Assembly (NCBI RefSeq): GCF_029227915.1 | Contig: NC_079883.1 | Span: 17,052,001-17,116,000, forward strand | DNA: 64,000 nucleotides | Direction: 5' to 3' | From: Hydractinia symbiolongicarpus | Taxonomy: Eukaryota > Cnidaria > Hydrozoa > Anthoathecata > Hydractiniidae | Part shown: in pieces, positions 32,985 through 44,253 of the stretch | How positions within the stretch are numbered: the first letter of the stretch is position 1 | How the letters are laid out: each line of letters starts with the position of its first letter | The notes under the pieces: generated by a model | What the model was told of the DNA's origin: nothing | Seen by the model: the letters and a program-made list of their open reading frames with translations, nothing else | Database searches by the model: none | Made by a program: the position numbers and the translations under genes

Positions 32985-33002
32985 TACTCCCCCCGTTGAC
33001 AT
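32985..33002 (-). promoter_or_regulatory. Polypurine tract of the BEL/Pao element
   Basis: On the minus strand ACGGGGGGAGTA stands directly before the 3' LTR, the expected place and composition for the plus-strand primer site. Confidence 0.7.
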
Positions 33003-33069
33003 GTCCGATGTCAACACGGTATGACTAAACATAAAGAAATCCTAAATATATATATATGTCAAAAAAAAA

Positions 33070-35091
33070 CTATAAATACTCTTCGCGGAGTTTACGCATC
33101 AACTGTCCTTCAACCGCAGCCTTTCTCGTCGGCCTTCGTTGTTGCTCATCTTCATTGAGAGTGTCTTCAGCGGGTTTTTCAAGTTCACTTTTTTCAACTT
33201 TTTCAACTTTGTTTTCAGTCTCATTTGCTATTTCAAGTGGAATCAGTTTTTGAATAGGACACGTTATCGTAGAAACAAGTCCTTTCTTGGTGTTAACCCG
33301 AATCTTCGCTCCACGAATAAATCCGTCCTTTCCATAGATCAGTTCCGTAACTTTACCCAATGGCCATCTACTTCTTGGCAGTTGGTTATCATCTTTCACC
33401 ACCACGACGTCGTTCAACTTTAAATCAGGTGTTTCTCTGCCATCCTTTCTGTAGAAGTGATGTTGCCGTAATTCGTTCAAATACGTTCGATAAAATCGTC
33501 GCCACTGATCATCAAGCACTCGTTGTACATAAAGTAATCGTTTCGAGCACTGGTCGGTATCATTCATTGGGACACATTCAGCACCAACAATGTTCGAGCC
33601 GTAAATCAAATGCAAAGGTGTGATAGTCTGTCCAAGATCGTCCTCACTCTGATATGTAAGTGGTCTTGAGTTAATCGATGCTTCAACTTGGCACAGAACT
33701 GTCTCGAGCTCTTCGAAAGTCAATAGTGCCTTCCCAATGGTCTTACGCAAGGCGGTTTTCATTGATCTGACGATCCTTTCATAAAATCCTCCCCACCAAG
33801 GACTCTTGGGGAGAATCGGGTTAGTTTCAATAGACTCATGTCTCATAAATCTTTTTACATGGTTAGATTTAAACGTTTTAAAGTTATCATGCACAACCGT
33901 AGCAGGCGTTCCTCTTCTGGATTGAAATCTTTTGAAAGCTCTAATGAACGCTGGCGTCTTTAAATCGGGTGAAAGCTCAAAGTGCACAGCTCTAGTAGTA
34001 GCACATGTAAGTATTAATACGTATACCTTTGTCGTGTTTCGGTTCTCGGTACGAATGTAGAGTGGACCAGCATGATCGAACCCAACGTGTTCAAAAGCTC
34101 TCGAAGCGCAATACCTGTATTCTGGTAGATCTGGAGTCGGTGGTGATTTAATAGGTTTGCCTTGGTATCGTCGACAAACAATGCACTGTCGTAAAATGGA
34201 TTTGATTGTGCGTCTACCTTTCGGAATCCAAAACTTCATTCGTAACATGTTGAGTGTCGCTTCTACGCCTTGATGAAATGTTTTTTCGTGGGCATCTTCA
34301 ACCAGAAGTTTTGTAAAATGTGAATCACTCGAAAGAATCAACGGATACCTTTCGTCATATGAAAGCTTTTTATTCTCACCAAAACGTCCTTTAACACGTA
34401 AATCTCCTTTCTCATCTTCAAACAACTTCAGGGCGGACGAAAGTTTGTTGAAGTAGTTTTGGTTGTTTCGAAGTTTTCGTTGATTGTTTGTAATCAAAAT
34501 ATCAAATGCACTTTTGTATTCTTGAGTCGACAGTTCACGATCGTTGCATACTGATAAGTCTCTTTTTCGAATTCGATTTAACAATTTATTCGCAAATCTG
34601 TAAACATATCCAATGGTAGTTATAAGCTTTTTCAGTGAGCTAAACTTAGTCTCGTCTATAATATCATGTAACTGCGAATGACAATGATGAGTGGAATGAC
34701 TAATGTTTGTAGTGACATGACTTTTCTTCTCTTCTGACAAAACATCGAATGAATGTTTGTTGACATGAAACTCAGGTGGAACAAAGCTGGAATCAGACAG
34801 AAATTCAGGACCGTTTAACCACAAATTTGAATTGAAGTCACCAATTTTGTCTGGTCTGGTAGGTATATCACTGGGGTTATGAATGGTGGAAACGTGAAAC
34901 CATGATTCCGATGGAATGACTGATCGAACATAAACAACTCTGTTTTCTACCCATGGCTTCCACTGCTTCAATTTGCCTTTTAGCCAACAAAGGGCAACTT
35001 CCGAATCTGACCAACCGAAAAAACGATCAACTTTCAATCTACCATTGATCGCATTAAGCAATGGCTCATCAACTTTGCTAAAAGAGCACAT
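33070..35091 (-). pseudogene. BEL/Pao RNase H end and integrase
   Basis: The frame starts in the end of the RNase H-like region (FFGWSDSEVALCWLKG). The zinc-binding H2C2 domain is HEKTFHQGVEATLN then RQCIVCRRYQG. The integrase core follows: HVGFDHAGPLYI (Asp), TPATVVHDNFKTF (Asp) and WGGFYERIVRSMK (Glu), then EASINSRPLTY. The DUF5641-like C-terminal domain (DQWRRFYRTYLNEL, DVVVVKDDNQLPRSRWPLGK) completes it. This frame is 1 base out of register with the upstream frame, the change lying near 35,060-35,100. Confidence 0.92.
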
Positions 35092-36800
35092 CCTAGCAAT
35101 TCTAAACGTGGAACAGAATGCGGCTTTAGGGGCGCAACTTTCGTTTTAGCAGTCACTAGCGAAACACTTACGCCGAGGTTAGTTCGTATTTTTGCATAAA
35201 TCACAGCAGCGTAGGCAATCGTCGAGCTATCACAAAATCCATGCAGTTCAATTGATTGAATTTCATGACGCGGTTCACAGAATAAATAACGTGGTATCTC
35301 AAAAGTTTGTAAATTCGCAAAATCGTTCAATATATCTCTCCATTGTTTAAGCAGTTCCCCTTGCAGTGGATCATCCCAGTCGGACTTGTGTTGACAACAT
35401 TTCTGGAAAAGAACCTTTACTTTGGTGGTGATTGGTGCGATCAGGCCCAACAGGTCATAAAATGAAGCAGATATACGTAAAATGTTTCTTTTTGTTGGAA
35501 ACAGTTCTTTCGCTCGTTTCAATAACTCGTCAAATCGGTACACTAGAATATCTCTGTCGATGTCCCACTCGATCCCTAATACTTTGGGGTTAACAGTTTT
35601 GTCGCTATTCGGTTCAGAATTCACGTTCTCAATTTTATCGATAAAAGTTTGTAATTCATTGTTATTAGTAGCCCATTTTCGCAAATTGAACCCTCCTTCT
35701 TTCATGATTTGTTTACTAATTTCGTAAAGTTTCTTGCCTTCAGTTACGGTATCGGTACCGGTTGTTAGGTCATCGACGTACAATTCATCCTTCAAAACAT
35801 CAGTAATTTCGGGGCAGATAATTTCGTAAGTCTCCAAGTGGTGTTGGATTGTCCCATTGAGTAAAAACGGACTGCACGTTAACCCAAACACGACACGCAG
35901 AAATCGATAGATAATGAGCTTTGAATCGTTCTCGGTAGGGTTTTCTTTCCACAAAAAACGAAGATAATTACGGTCTTTCTCAGCGATTTCAATATTCAAG
36001 AAGGCTTGTTGAATATCAGCAACTGAAGCGACGTAGTTCGTACGGAATCTCAGCAGAATGTCAAACACCTTAGCAAGTAAATTAGGACCAGAGTACAAAA
36101 TGTCATTGAGGGATGGTTTGTGAACGGCACAAGATCCATCAAAAACAGGACGAACTTTCGTTGTACTTTTATCTTGGCGTACAACCGGATGATGCGGAAG
36201 GTAGTGAGCATTTTCGCAAGCTATCTCACTTTCTGGAACTTTTTCTATAATCTGTTTCGATTCGTAGTCTGCAAAAACGTCGTTGTATTGCACAGCTAAA
36301 TCAGGTTCATTTCGTAATCGTTTGTTAACAAGAGAATCTAAGCGTTGTTTCGAAACTGAAAAATTATCGGAAAGTTTATCATGATCAGGACGAAATGGTA
36401 ATTCGGTCACGTAGCGTTCACCGTTGAATTCAAGAGTTTGTTTAAAAGAAGATAATACGTTTTCGTTTTCTCCGTCACCGATCGACTCAATTTGCCAAAA
36501 CTTGTTCAACTCGTCACGAAGAATTGTGTTTTCGGTATCAACACGGCAGGCGTGGACTTCCATGCAGCTTGATTCGTTCGCTTTCGACTGTTCACCTCCG
36601 GACAAAATCCAGCCAAGTTTGGAATTGATAGCGATAGGACCGCCTCTCGGATCTCGAACAACTTCGCCGGTAATGAATGAATAATAATGGTCTAAACCAA
36701 TCAGAACGTGAACATTCAGTCTCGTTTCACCATTTGAAAAATCTGCTAATTTCAACCGCTTCAAGTGTTCGTAATTATCAGCGTAATATTTCGCATTCTG
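35060..36800 (-). pseudogene. BEL/Pao reverse transcriptase / RNase H
   Basis: After the protease end (LNVHVLIGLDHYYSF, GWILSGG) come the polymerase motifs: KVRPVFDGSCAV, SVADIQQAFLNIEI, LRVVFGLTCSPFLLN and DELYVDDLTTGTD (YVDD). RILRISASFYDLLGLIAPIT and the start of the RNase H region (ELHGFCDSSTIAYAAVIY, PRLELLGCALLA) follow. The order and spacing match Pao-type reverse transcriptases. The frame differs by one base from that of the protease upstream. Confidence 0.92.
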
Positions 36801-37458
36801 ATTTGAGAGAGGAGCGCAAATGTTTGGTAATGGCTTCGATGGGTACGGTAGATGAGCGGTCAGCGGTTTTTACATACAACTTAACAACGGGTGGCTCTCT
36901 CGATTGGCTGTTGCTATGGCCAAAAGTGTTAATAATTAATTTCTCCTTTCGAATTGTTTCTAAATTCAGTTTTTCTTTCAGTTCATTTGTGACATATGTT
37001 CTCTGGCTACCTGAATCAAACATGAATCTCGTTTGTATGTTCCTGCTCTCCCTTTCTTTCGAAACAAAAGCTTTAGCCGTCTGCAAAAGAATTCCTTTGT
37101 TTTCTTGGCTGATGTGATTCGCGTTGGTTTCGTTAGAAGGGTTTTCCTCCGAGCCATTGTTGTCTTTATCTTTTCTTTCGGCACGTTTTTCTTTCATACA
37201 CAAAGAGATGTGGTGACGTCTTCCACATCTATTGCATATGTAATTTGAACAACAGTTCTTTGAAATGTGTCCATGCTGCAAGCATAAAAAGCAACGCCCT
37301 TCCTTTTTCATAATTTGCGAACGTGTTTGTACGTTGGTAACCTTTGAACACCTCGACGGAGAGTGAGAATCGTGACAGAAAACACATTTTTTTCTGTCCA
37401 AAGTCAATAAGCAGTCTGCGGTAGAAATTCCTCCTCTCTTGTAATTTTCACTGGGAGT
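36801..37458 (-). pseudogene. BEL/Pao zinc knuckles and aspartic protease
   Basis: CVFCHDSHSPSRC, CFLCLQHGHISKNC and CNRCGRRHHISLC are three CCHC-type nucleic-acid-binding knuckles. After an acidic linker, RFMFDSGSQRTYV has the DSG active site of the aspartic protease. The region is in the same frame as gag; only the TAA at 37459-37461 separates them. The frame ends after ITKHLRSSLK, and the homologous reading changes frame near 36,820. Confidence 0.9.
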
Positions 37459-38355
37459 TTATCCCTTGCCTTTCGCGGTTACAGTGCACCTCTCTCGAGC
37501 TTGCAGTTCGTTATTGATAAAAAACAGCATCTTTTCAACGGACCACTTCTCCTCTCCAAAGTTTCTAGAAATAATCATTCGTAATTCGTTGGGAATTCTT
37601 TCGTTCAGAACCGGAATCAATAAACTCAGCATTTCGCTATTATACTTCAAATTTTTCAAATTTCGAATACAGTTCTCAACATCATTATAAAGTTTTCTCA
37701 ATTGTTGGGTGTTATCCATTGATCGTACTGACTCAATCTTCAACAGGGCTTCCATGTGCGCGTTAATGAGCACCTGTTCGTTGCCAAAACGGTTTCTAAG
37801 CAACTCTATAGCATTTTCGTAGTTACTGTTCGTCAATTCTAACCCAGAAATAGTTGATAAAGCGGTTCCTTCGACGTATCTCTTCAAATAATTAAATTTA
37901 TCAATTGCATTCAAACTGTCATTGTCATTAATGGCTGAATTAAACTGGTCCCAAAACGAGGGCCAATTCAAAGGGTTCCCATTAAATTTGCTCAGTTCTA
38001 TTTTGGGTAGTCTCATCGATTTCTTTTCAACAGACCGTGTCAATTCTGTGGCTGAAACATGTGGTCCGGTAGCGGTAGTAATAGTCGCGAGACTCATGTT
38101 CACTAATAGATAAAATTTTGTAGCCTCCATAACGTCGGTTTCGATCTCTTCAGCCGATAAAACACCGTATAGCTCTTCATCTAACTCCTTTAACTGTTTA
38201 ACAGTGTCAATTAAAGTGGTCTGTAAAGAAATAATTTCTGCTCGTTTCTCCTCCGAAAAGTCCTTAACTATGACATCAATTCGCTCGCGCAAAGTGCTCG
38301 CAATAGACCGCAACCCCTTTCGCCTTGCACTCTTCCTCGTAGTCGCAGTAGACAT
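37459..38355 (-). CDS. gag: BEL/Pao Gag
   Basis: Starting at the ATG at 38355 (MSTATTRKSARRKG), the protein has a basic start, a coiled-coil-like segment (SLQTTLIDTVKQLKELDEEL) and the conserved RLPKIELSKFNGNPLNWPSF / FNYLKRYVEGTALSTISGL core of BEL/Pao Gag (DUF1759). It packages the element's RNA. The frame stops with TAA at 37459, directly before the zinc knuckles that normally belong to the same polyprotein. Confidence 0.9.
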   Translation of the reverse strand: MSTATTRKSARRKGLRSIASTLRERIDVIVKDFSEEKRAEIISLQTTLIDTVKQLKELDEELYGVLSAEEIETDVMEATKFYLLVNMSLATITTATGPHVSATELTRSVEKKSMRLPKIELSKFNGNPLNWPSFWDQFNSAINDNDSLNAIDKFNYLKRYVEGTALSTISGLELTNSNYENAIELLRNRFGNEQVLINAHMEALLKIESVRSMDNTQQLRKLYNDVENCIRNLKNLKYNSEMLSLLIPVLNERIPNELRMIISRNFGEEKWSVEKMLFFINNELQARERCTVTAKGKG

Positions 38356-38504
38356 AATGAAATTTAATGTAATGCAAAAAATGAAACCAATGAAACTGGA
38401 AGCATGAAAAATGAAAGTTTTTGAAATTTGACGTGCAGTACACAATAAGACGATTTCAGAATAACAAACACTGTCTAAGCTAAGTTAAAGTTCATAACAT
38501 AAAT

Positions 38505-38602
38505 CCACCAATTCGAGCAAATAATATCCACACAACATCACAAGTCCACCAATTCAAGTAAATATCCAAAAATAATATCAAAAGTCCATCAATCGAGCGC
38601 CA
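38505..38602 (-). promoter_or_regulatory. Primer-binding site region with threefold repeat
   Basis: Directly next to the 5' LTR, the minus strand reads TGGCGCTCGATTGATGG, starting with the TGG expected of a tRNA-primer site. Related words (TCCACCAATTCGAG, TCCACCAATTCAAG, TCCATCAATCGAG on the plus strand) recur at 40-bp steps from 38505. The tRNA is not identified. Confidence 0.55.
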
Positions 38603-38747
38603 TTTAAAGATTCATAAAATATCAAAATCAAGTACCTCGTGTACTCTACTCGTTATCTTTCTCAACTATACTCTCTAGAAAAATTGTACAACAAAAAGAA
38701 GAATGCGGGGAAACCCCGAAAAAATAATAATGGCGTCATTATTTACA
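38603..38747 (-). repeat. BEL/Pao 5' LTR
   Basis: 145 bp; one mismatch to the 3' LTR at 32840-32984. It should contain the element's promoter; no TATA box can be named with confidence. Confidence 0.95.
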
Positions 38748-38752
38748 GATTT
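38748..38752. repeat. BEL/Pao target-site duplication, right
   Basis: GATTT, matching 32835-32839. Confidence 0.85.
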
Positions 38753-38841
38753 GATTGTTTCGGTGAGCTAGGCCATTGATAAAAACTCAGGAAAATGGTC
38801 CTGTTTCTAGAAGCAATCCATGCATAACAGGTTCATAACAG
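38753..38841. repeat. ~84-bp satellite, right part
   Basis: One more unit (GATTGTTTCGGTGAGC, ATTGATAAAAACTCAGG, CCTGTTTCTAGAAGC) continues the array from 32834 across the BEL/Pao insertion. It ends where Helitron sequence begins. Confidence 0.85.
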
Positions 38842-39140
38842 GTTTGGGAAAATTACCCAAATTGGTCCTAGTTGGTCCCTAGTTACCCACACGGTGAAAA
38901 ATCATTGACGTCACCACCTCGTTTCCAAGGTATTTGGCCTCAAAGTTTTAGGTGCACTGTAATGGCTTCATTAATTTAATATAGGATATTGACGTTAAAG
39001 TAGTGTTATTTTCGTCGCGTCGTAACGTCAGAAAATTTAACATATTAGACATGCATTTTTCGGCAACATCAAAGGAAAATGAAGACATCCACTTTGCCTG
39101 TCACAGACACACAGACACACCTAGCGTATTATTATATAAA
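38842..39140 (-). mobile_element. Helitron fragment (5' half)
   Basis: It shares GGTCCCTAGTTACCCAC, the GACGTCACCACCT segment and TAGCGTATTATTATATA with 22333-22921. The hairpin end is missing. The outer two bases read AA rather than GA. Confidence 0.75.
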
Positions 39141-39812
39141 CTAGTCGATAAGGCCCGTGGAAAAATCCACTTAGGCAGAAGGACAATGGAAAAATAGGTT
39201 GTTTTAGATTTTTTGCTGACGTCAGCAGTGCAATTACAAAAATTTTGGCAAAATTTAATTTATTCGTTGCCTGTACTGTGCAGAGGTTTAAACGCTGACC
39301 AAGAAAATGTATATGATCATGTCTTTTTGATAAGCGTTTAATGAGATATAAGGGTTTTAAAATTTTGCTGACGTCAGCAATGGCCAGTCAACCGCCCAAA
39401 ATTTTTTTTTAGAAATTTGTATACCTGCTGCCTTCATTGTATAGGTCTTGAAATGCTGATCAAGATAATGTATAGGATCGCGTGTTTTTGACAAACAGTT
39501 GCAGAGATATTAGGGTTGAAGGTTTTTTGGTGACGTCATCAACCCGTCTATTCCGAAACAAATTCGGGGACCCAGGTTTGGAAAACTTACCCAAATTGGT
39601 CCCAGGTGGTCTCTAGTTACCTACGCAGGAGATGACGTCAGTTATTTCCACCCGTTTCCAAGTTATTTAGCCTTAAATTTAAAAGTGCAATGCAATGGCT
39701 TCACTAATCTTAATATACTTTCCTTTGACGTCAATATTGCTTTAACGTCAAAGTTTGGTAATTTACAGAACAAATTTATAGACGATGTTTCTAGACTTTA
39801 TCAAAGAAATTT
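39141..39812 (-). mobile_element. Helitron, 5' end missing
   Basis: It begins CTAGTCGATAAGGCCCGTG with the GTGGAAAAATCCAC hairpin, directly after the previous copy, head to tail. Several TGACGTCA or CTGACGTCAGC sites lie inside. The expected TC end is missing; the sequence diverges near 39812. Confidence 0.8.
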
Positions 39813-40480
39813 TATGTGTATGGATAGTTATCCAAATCTACTGTTTGTTTCATTATCTCTCCTTTGATAGATGTATGGATAGGTGTCGCACATTCCAGCA
39901 TTCTTACTGTGTTAAGATAAAAAATAAAGTATTCCATGAATTGAGCTGTTAGAACATCTAATATATTATTTCGTACAAGCTTATTTGCGACTTTTTCCAA
40001 AATCTCCTTCTTAGTGGTGTATGGATGGGCATCAAACATCACTCTTTGCTTAGTGTCTAGCATAAAGTCTTCTCCCGGGTTGGCGTGCTGAATATTTTAA
40101 TTCGCGGGAAGAGTAAGTTAAAAAAATGCATTTTTTTCAATGATGCATGTTATCGATAGAATCTCTATTTTTATAAGGTATGGATGGATCTCTCATTTTC
40201 TTGCCTGTTTACAGAGTAGAAGAAAGGTTTTTTTATTCGCTTGCTGGAACATTGAACATTTCATTTGGTGCGAGAGAGCTTTAACAAAATCTTTGATGTA
40301 CGCACATGCAATGATATACGCACGCGTGTGCTACTCGCCCTTTCGATTTTTAAGTAGTAAAAAGTGACCGTTGGACCGTTTTATTTATTCTGTTTTATTT
40401 ATTCCCCAAAATACTTTTTTTAATTGTTTTTTAATCAGAATAAGCTTTTCCTTGTTTAGCTTCATAGGACATTCAATATC
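39813..40480. other. No supported gene
   Basis: An 83-codon minus-strand frame (39812-40063) has no recognisable motif. The words GTATGGATAG or GTATGGATGG recur at about 39818, 39871, 40018 and 40179. No other structure is seen. Confidence 0.35.
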
Positions 40481-41499
40481 GGTAAAGTATTCCAAATTTT
40501 AGGCCCCAATGAGCGAAGACATTTTTCCCCAAAATTCTTAGTATTAAAGTTCAATGTTTTAAGATTATTTACATATTGACTTCGTACTGGCCTGTTTGTT
40601 TCGTTGCGTTGAAAGATGTCTAACATAAATGGCGGATTTAAATTATTAAGAGATTTAAAAATCTCTATACATAGATTTCTTATTCGCATAATTTTCATAT
40701 AGTTACTTTTGTTCTTGCTAGAAATATACTTTTCTTTTCTCTCTGAATATCCGCTATTTACAAATTTTAGGGCTCGCTTATGGAGTTTTTCGACCCTAGA
40801 AAGTGATTTTGAAGATGAGAAATTCCAAAAAAGTGGACAGCAGTTAAAGTTTGAATACACAAAACTTTCTGCTAAGACACTCTTAGCTTTAAAAGGAAGT
40901 ATGTTTTTAAATCTATACAAAGCATTTAGTTGCGCCGATGCTGTCTTGCAAACCTCATTTAAGTGCTGATCAAATCTAAGGTTATTGTCAATTTTAACTC
41001 CTAACAGTTTGATTGTGTCTTCCGAATATATGTTTTTATCTCCGATTCTTATCAGTTTACTACTTGTGTTTTCTATCCTATCTTTGCTGATGATAATGCA
41101 TTGAAATTTGTCAGGGTTAGCAATCATTTTATTTTCATGTAGCCATGCTAATGCCTGCTCAGACTCACCTTCTAAAATTTTAATGAGGTTTGGAATTGAA
41201 TTGGAAAAGCTTGACAATGTATTATCATCAGCATAATTGTGTAGGTCACTTCTGGTTATAAAAAGAAAAATATCGTTAAGAAAAATATTAAAAATTATCG
41301 GGCCTAAGATTGATCCTTGCGGCACACCTGAAAGAATCATTTGGAAAAGACTGTAGTGTCCGTTTATACGAGTAGAATGTTCTCTATTTGTTAGGTATGA
41401 CAGGACAAATTTCAGGGCATTAATTTCAAATCCATATGCCTCAAGTTTAGCAATTAGTAAATCATGTGGCACGCAATCAAAAGCTTTTGATAGATCCAT
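40462..41499 (-). pseudogene. LINE reverse transcriptase, second part (left arm)
   Basis: MDLSKAFDCVPHDLLIAKL (motif with catalytic Asp), LSGVPQGSILGPIIFN and NYADDNTLSSF (the YADD active site) are the palm motifs of CR1/Jockey-group reverse transcriptase. The final codons after NTLP come from flanking DNA because the arm is cut at 40481. The frame differs by one from the upstream part. Confidence 0.9.
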
Positions 41500-43507
41500 T
41501 TAAGACTGCACCAACCACGTAATTCATATCAAGTTTTTTTTTCCATTCTTCTAGTAAACGAACTAAGACATGCTGTGTATTATAGTTTTTCCGATAGGCT
41601 GACAAAAATATTGAAAGTTTCGATTCTATGAAAGACATGATTTGATCCTTCATTATGTTTTCATAGAATTTTGAAAATACATTCAACACACTGACAGGTC
41701 TAAAATTTCTAATGCTATGTTTGTCTTTGCCTCCTTTGTCAAGAGGTGCTACCGTTGCACGTTTGGCTCCATCGGGAAAAATATTCAATTTTACGCTGCT
41801 GTTTATAGCATTTTTCAATGGGCCAATCAGATATTCACTAACTAACTTCACAAGCTTTGGGGGTATTTTGTCTCTACCTGGAGAGGAATTTATGTTTAAA
41901 TTAGTAAAAAGTTTTTTGATTGTGTTGTCATCTACCTCCTCAAAGTTAAAAAGATTTATATTTTCGTTGCAGGCTTTAATTTTGACAATACTCGGATGAC
42001 TCTCGTATGTTTTAATTATCTCATTAATTAGTCTCTCTTTGTCTAAGGAATTTCGATAACCAATTGATATTGGCTTGGTTCCACTACTTTTTTCTACAAT
42101 GTTTATATAGTGATCATTAAATAATTCAGCAAGCTCACCGTCATTGGTTATCTGAGCACCATCTTTGATAATCATAATGTTATCATTGTTTAAACCACTT
42201 TTATTGGTTATAAACGGCTTAATAGTTTTACAAAAAGTTTTATTTTCTACAATCCCAGAATCTATAAAATTTTTAAAATACATTTTTATGGCTTTCTTTC
42301 TGAGGCCAACACACTTATTTCGTTGTTTTTTATATTTAATCTTGTTTTCTTCAGTAGGATCTTTATTGTATCGATTTTTAAATCTTGACCTGGTATAAAT
42401 GGCTTGCTTAAGTTCTTTATTCATAAAAGGTGCTTCATTAACCCTGAGCAGTTTCTGTTTTAAAGGGGCATGCTTTTCAATAATAGAACTAAACGTTTTT
42501 GTCAAGTGGTCTTAATTTGAAGCAGGGTCATTTTCATTAAAATCAAAACGTGTATTCTTAACATCAGAAAGAAACTTTCTCTCATCAAACTTTCTGTTAC
42601 TTCTATAAACAATTAGTTTTGGTTTCAATCTTACCAGATGAGATCTTAGGAAAGTTGTAATCATCAGATGATGGTCACTGAGTCCAGTCTCAGTAACCAT
42701 AGTGTTTTGAAAAGACCTTTGTTTATTTGTTAAAATAACATCAATTGATGTTCCTTGTTCACTTGCAAAACATGTTTTGTCTTTGACTAAGTTCTTTAGG
42801 TCAAAAGTATCGCAAAGAGAAGTTATGTAATGATAATTTATTATTTCATTTTTATTATGAGTATCAATGTTTATGTCCCCCATCACAATGATGTTATCAC
42901 AAAATGAGAGTGTTTTGTTTAGAATTTTCTCCAACTCTTCAAAGAAACTTTGAAGATTAGAATGACGTGGTGGACGATAAAGGGTGATAATAGTCCATTT
43001 TTTGCTTCTGATGTTTAGCTCAGAACATATAATTTCATCACTTGTAAGGTTAGCTATGTTTATTTGCTTACAAACCACTCCCTTTTTTACATACTCAATT
43101 AGCCAACCCCCATTTTTATCCCGATCTTTTCTAGATCTTAATTCATAATCATCAATAATAAATTGACTATTTGGAAAAGTACTATCTAATTTTGTTTCAG
43201 ATAATACAAAGCAAATTTCACAAAGATTTCCCTTAAGTCAATTATTTTTTTCCTTAAACTATTTATGTTCAAATATCCTATCAATAGATTGAAAGGATTT
43301 TTGATTCTAATATCACAGACATTTTTCAGAGAATTTTGTAAATTATATGTAGAATCATGTGATTGGTCAGTCTCAAATTGATCATTTAATTCCTTATTGC
43401 ATTCAGAAGAAGTAACCCCATATGGATGTGTTACACCCTGGGAGCAGGATGCCGTAAGTTCAGTGCTGATCCTATCAGAAATCAGTATACATTCGTTTCT
43501 ATAAAAT
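40481..43507 (-). mobile_element. Inverted duplicate arm of a CR1-like LINE (3,027 bp)
   Basis: This arm is the reverse complement of 43825-46851, the same length to the base. Only scattered substitutions were seen (for example EELEKI/EDLEKI, ENKMIAN/ENKTIAN, LNEVC/LKEVC, AKSVL/AKNVL, FVNSGY/FVDSGY). It lacks both the 5' part and the last ~260 bp of the LINE. It shares three lesions with the other arm: a frame break near the EN start, a TAA at 42512-42514 and an extra A in CTTAAATGG. The duplication therefore copied a LINE that was already dead. Confidence 0.95.
41477..43078 (-). pseudogene. LINE endonuclease and RT first part (left arm)
   Basis: The AP-type endonuclease carries WTIITLYRPPRHSN, NIIVMGDINIDTH, SIDVILTNK and GLSDHHLMI. 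An in-frame TAA at 42512-42514 separates it from the RT thumb/fingers region (SSPGRDKIPPKLVKL, RNFRPVSVLNVFSKFYE, FLSAYRKNYNTQHVLVRLL). Upstream, 43186-43507 encodes the linker (PFNLLIGYLNINSLRKKI) in another frame. Confidence 0.9.
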
Positions 43508-43819
43508 GGATATAAAGAGAAATAAATCATCGGTTAATGAAATTGCAGAAAAAATAATCAAACTATCACGCGTATACATCGATCATGGCGCCGAAAAAGT
43601 TTTTATTTCAAGTGTTGTTATCTGTACTCGTATTGATTTTGAGTTTATCAAATCGTTAAATCATATACTTGAAAACGAGGCAACGAAATATGGCTATATT
43701 TTTATCGACAATAGTAATATTATGGAATCTAATTTATAGAGAGATGGATTACATCTAATGGAAAGTGGTAAAGTTTTGTTAGCTAATAATTTCTTATTTT
43801 ATATAAATAATTTTTAAGG
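43508..43819 (+). pseudogene. LINE SGNH-hydrolase-like domain, C-terminal end
   Basis: HGAEKVFISSVVICTRIDF and, after a TAG at 43737-43739, RDGLHLMESGKVLLANNFL resemble the last blocks of an SGNH esterase: the DGLHL motif holds the catalytic Asp and His. The same block is at 53,060-53,300 in the related LINE. This is the only part of the LINE not present in the inverted arm, so it forms the palindrome spacer. Confidence 0.75.
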
Positions 43820-44253
43820 TCTGGATTTTATAGAAACGAATGTATACTGATTTCTGATAGGATAAGCACTGAACTTACGGCATCCTGCTCCCAGGGTGTA
43901 ACACATCCATATGGGGTTACTTCTTCTGAATGCAATAAGGAATTAAATGATCAATTTGAGACTGACCAATCACATGATTCTACATATAATTTACAAAATT
44001 CTCTGAAAAATGTCTGTGATATTAGAATTAAAAATCCTTTCAATCTATTGATAGGATATTTGAACATAAATAGTTTAAGGAAAAAAATAATTTACTTAAG
44101 GGAAATCTTTGTGAAATTTGCTTTGTATTATCTGAAACAAAATTAGATAGTACTTTTCCAAATAGTCAATTTATTATTGATGATTATGAATTAAGATCTA
44201 GAAAAGATCGGGATAAAAATGGGGGTTGGCTAATTGAGTATGTAAAAAAGGGA

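Larger units (their letters stand above)
32840..38747 (-). mobile_element. Full-length BEL/Pao LTR retrotransposon (5,908 bp)
   Basis: Two 145-bp LTRs that differ at one position flank gag, protease, reverse transcriptase/RNase H and integrase in BEL/Pao order on the minus strand. A GATTT target duplication borders both ends, inside a satellite that continues on the other side. This is the youngest element in the window by LTR identity. The coding region nevertheless has one stop (37459-37461) and two frame changes (near 36,820 and 35,080), which may be real lesions, recoding sites or assembly errors. Confidence 0.95.

Noticed and set aside
39812-40063. 83-codon minus-strand frame
   Set aside because: No recognisable motif, and it adjoins broken Helitron sequence; probably chance.
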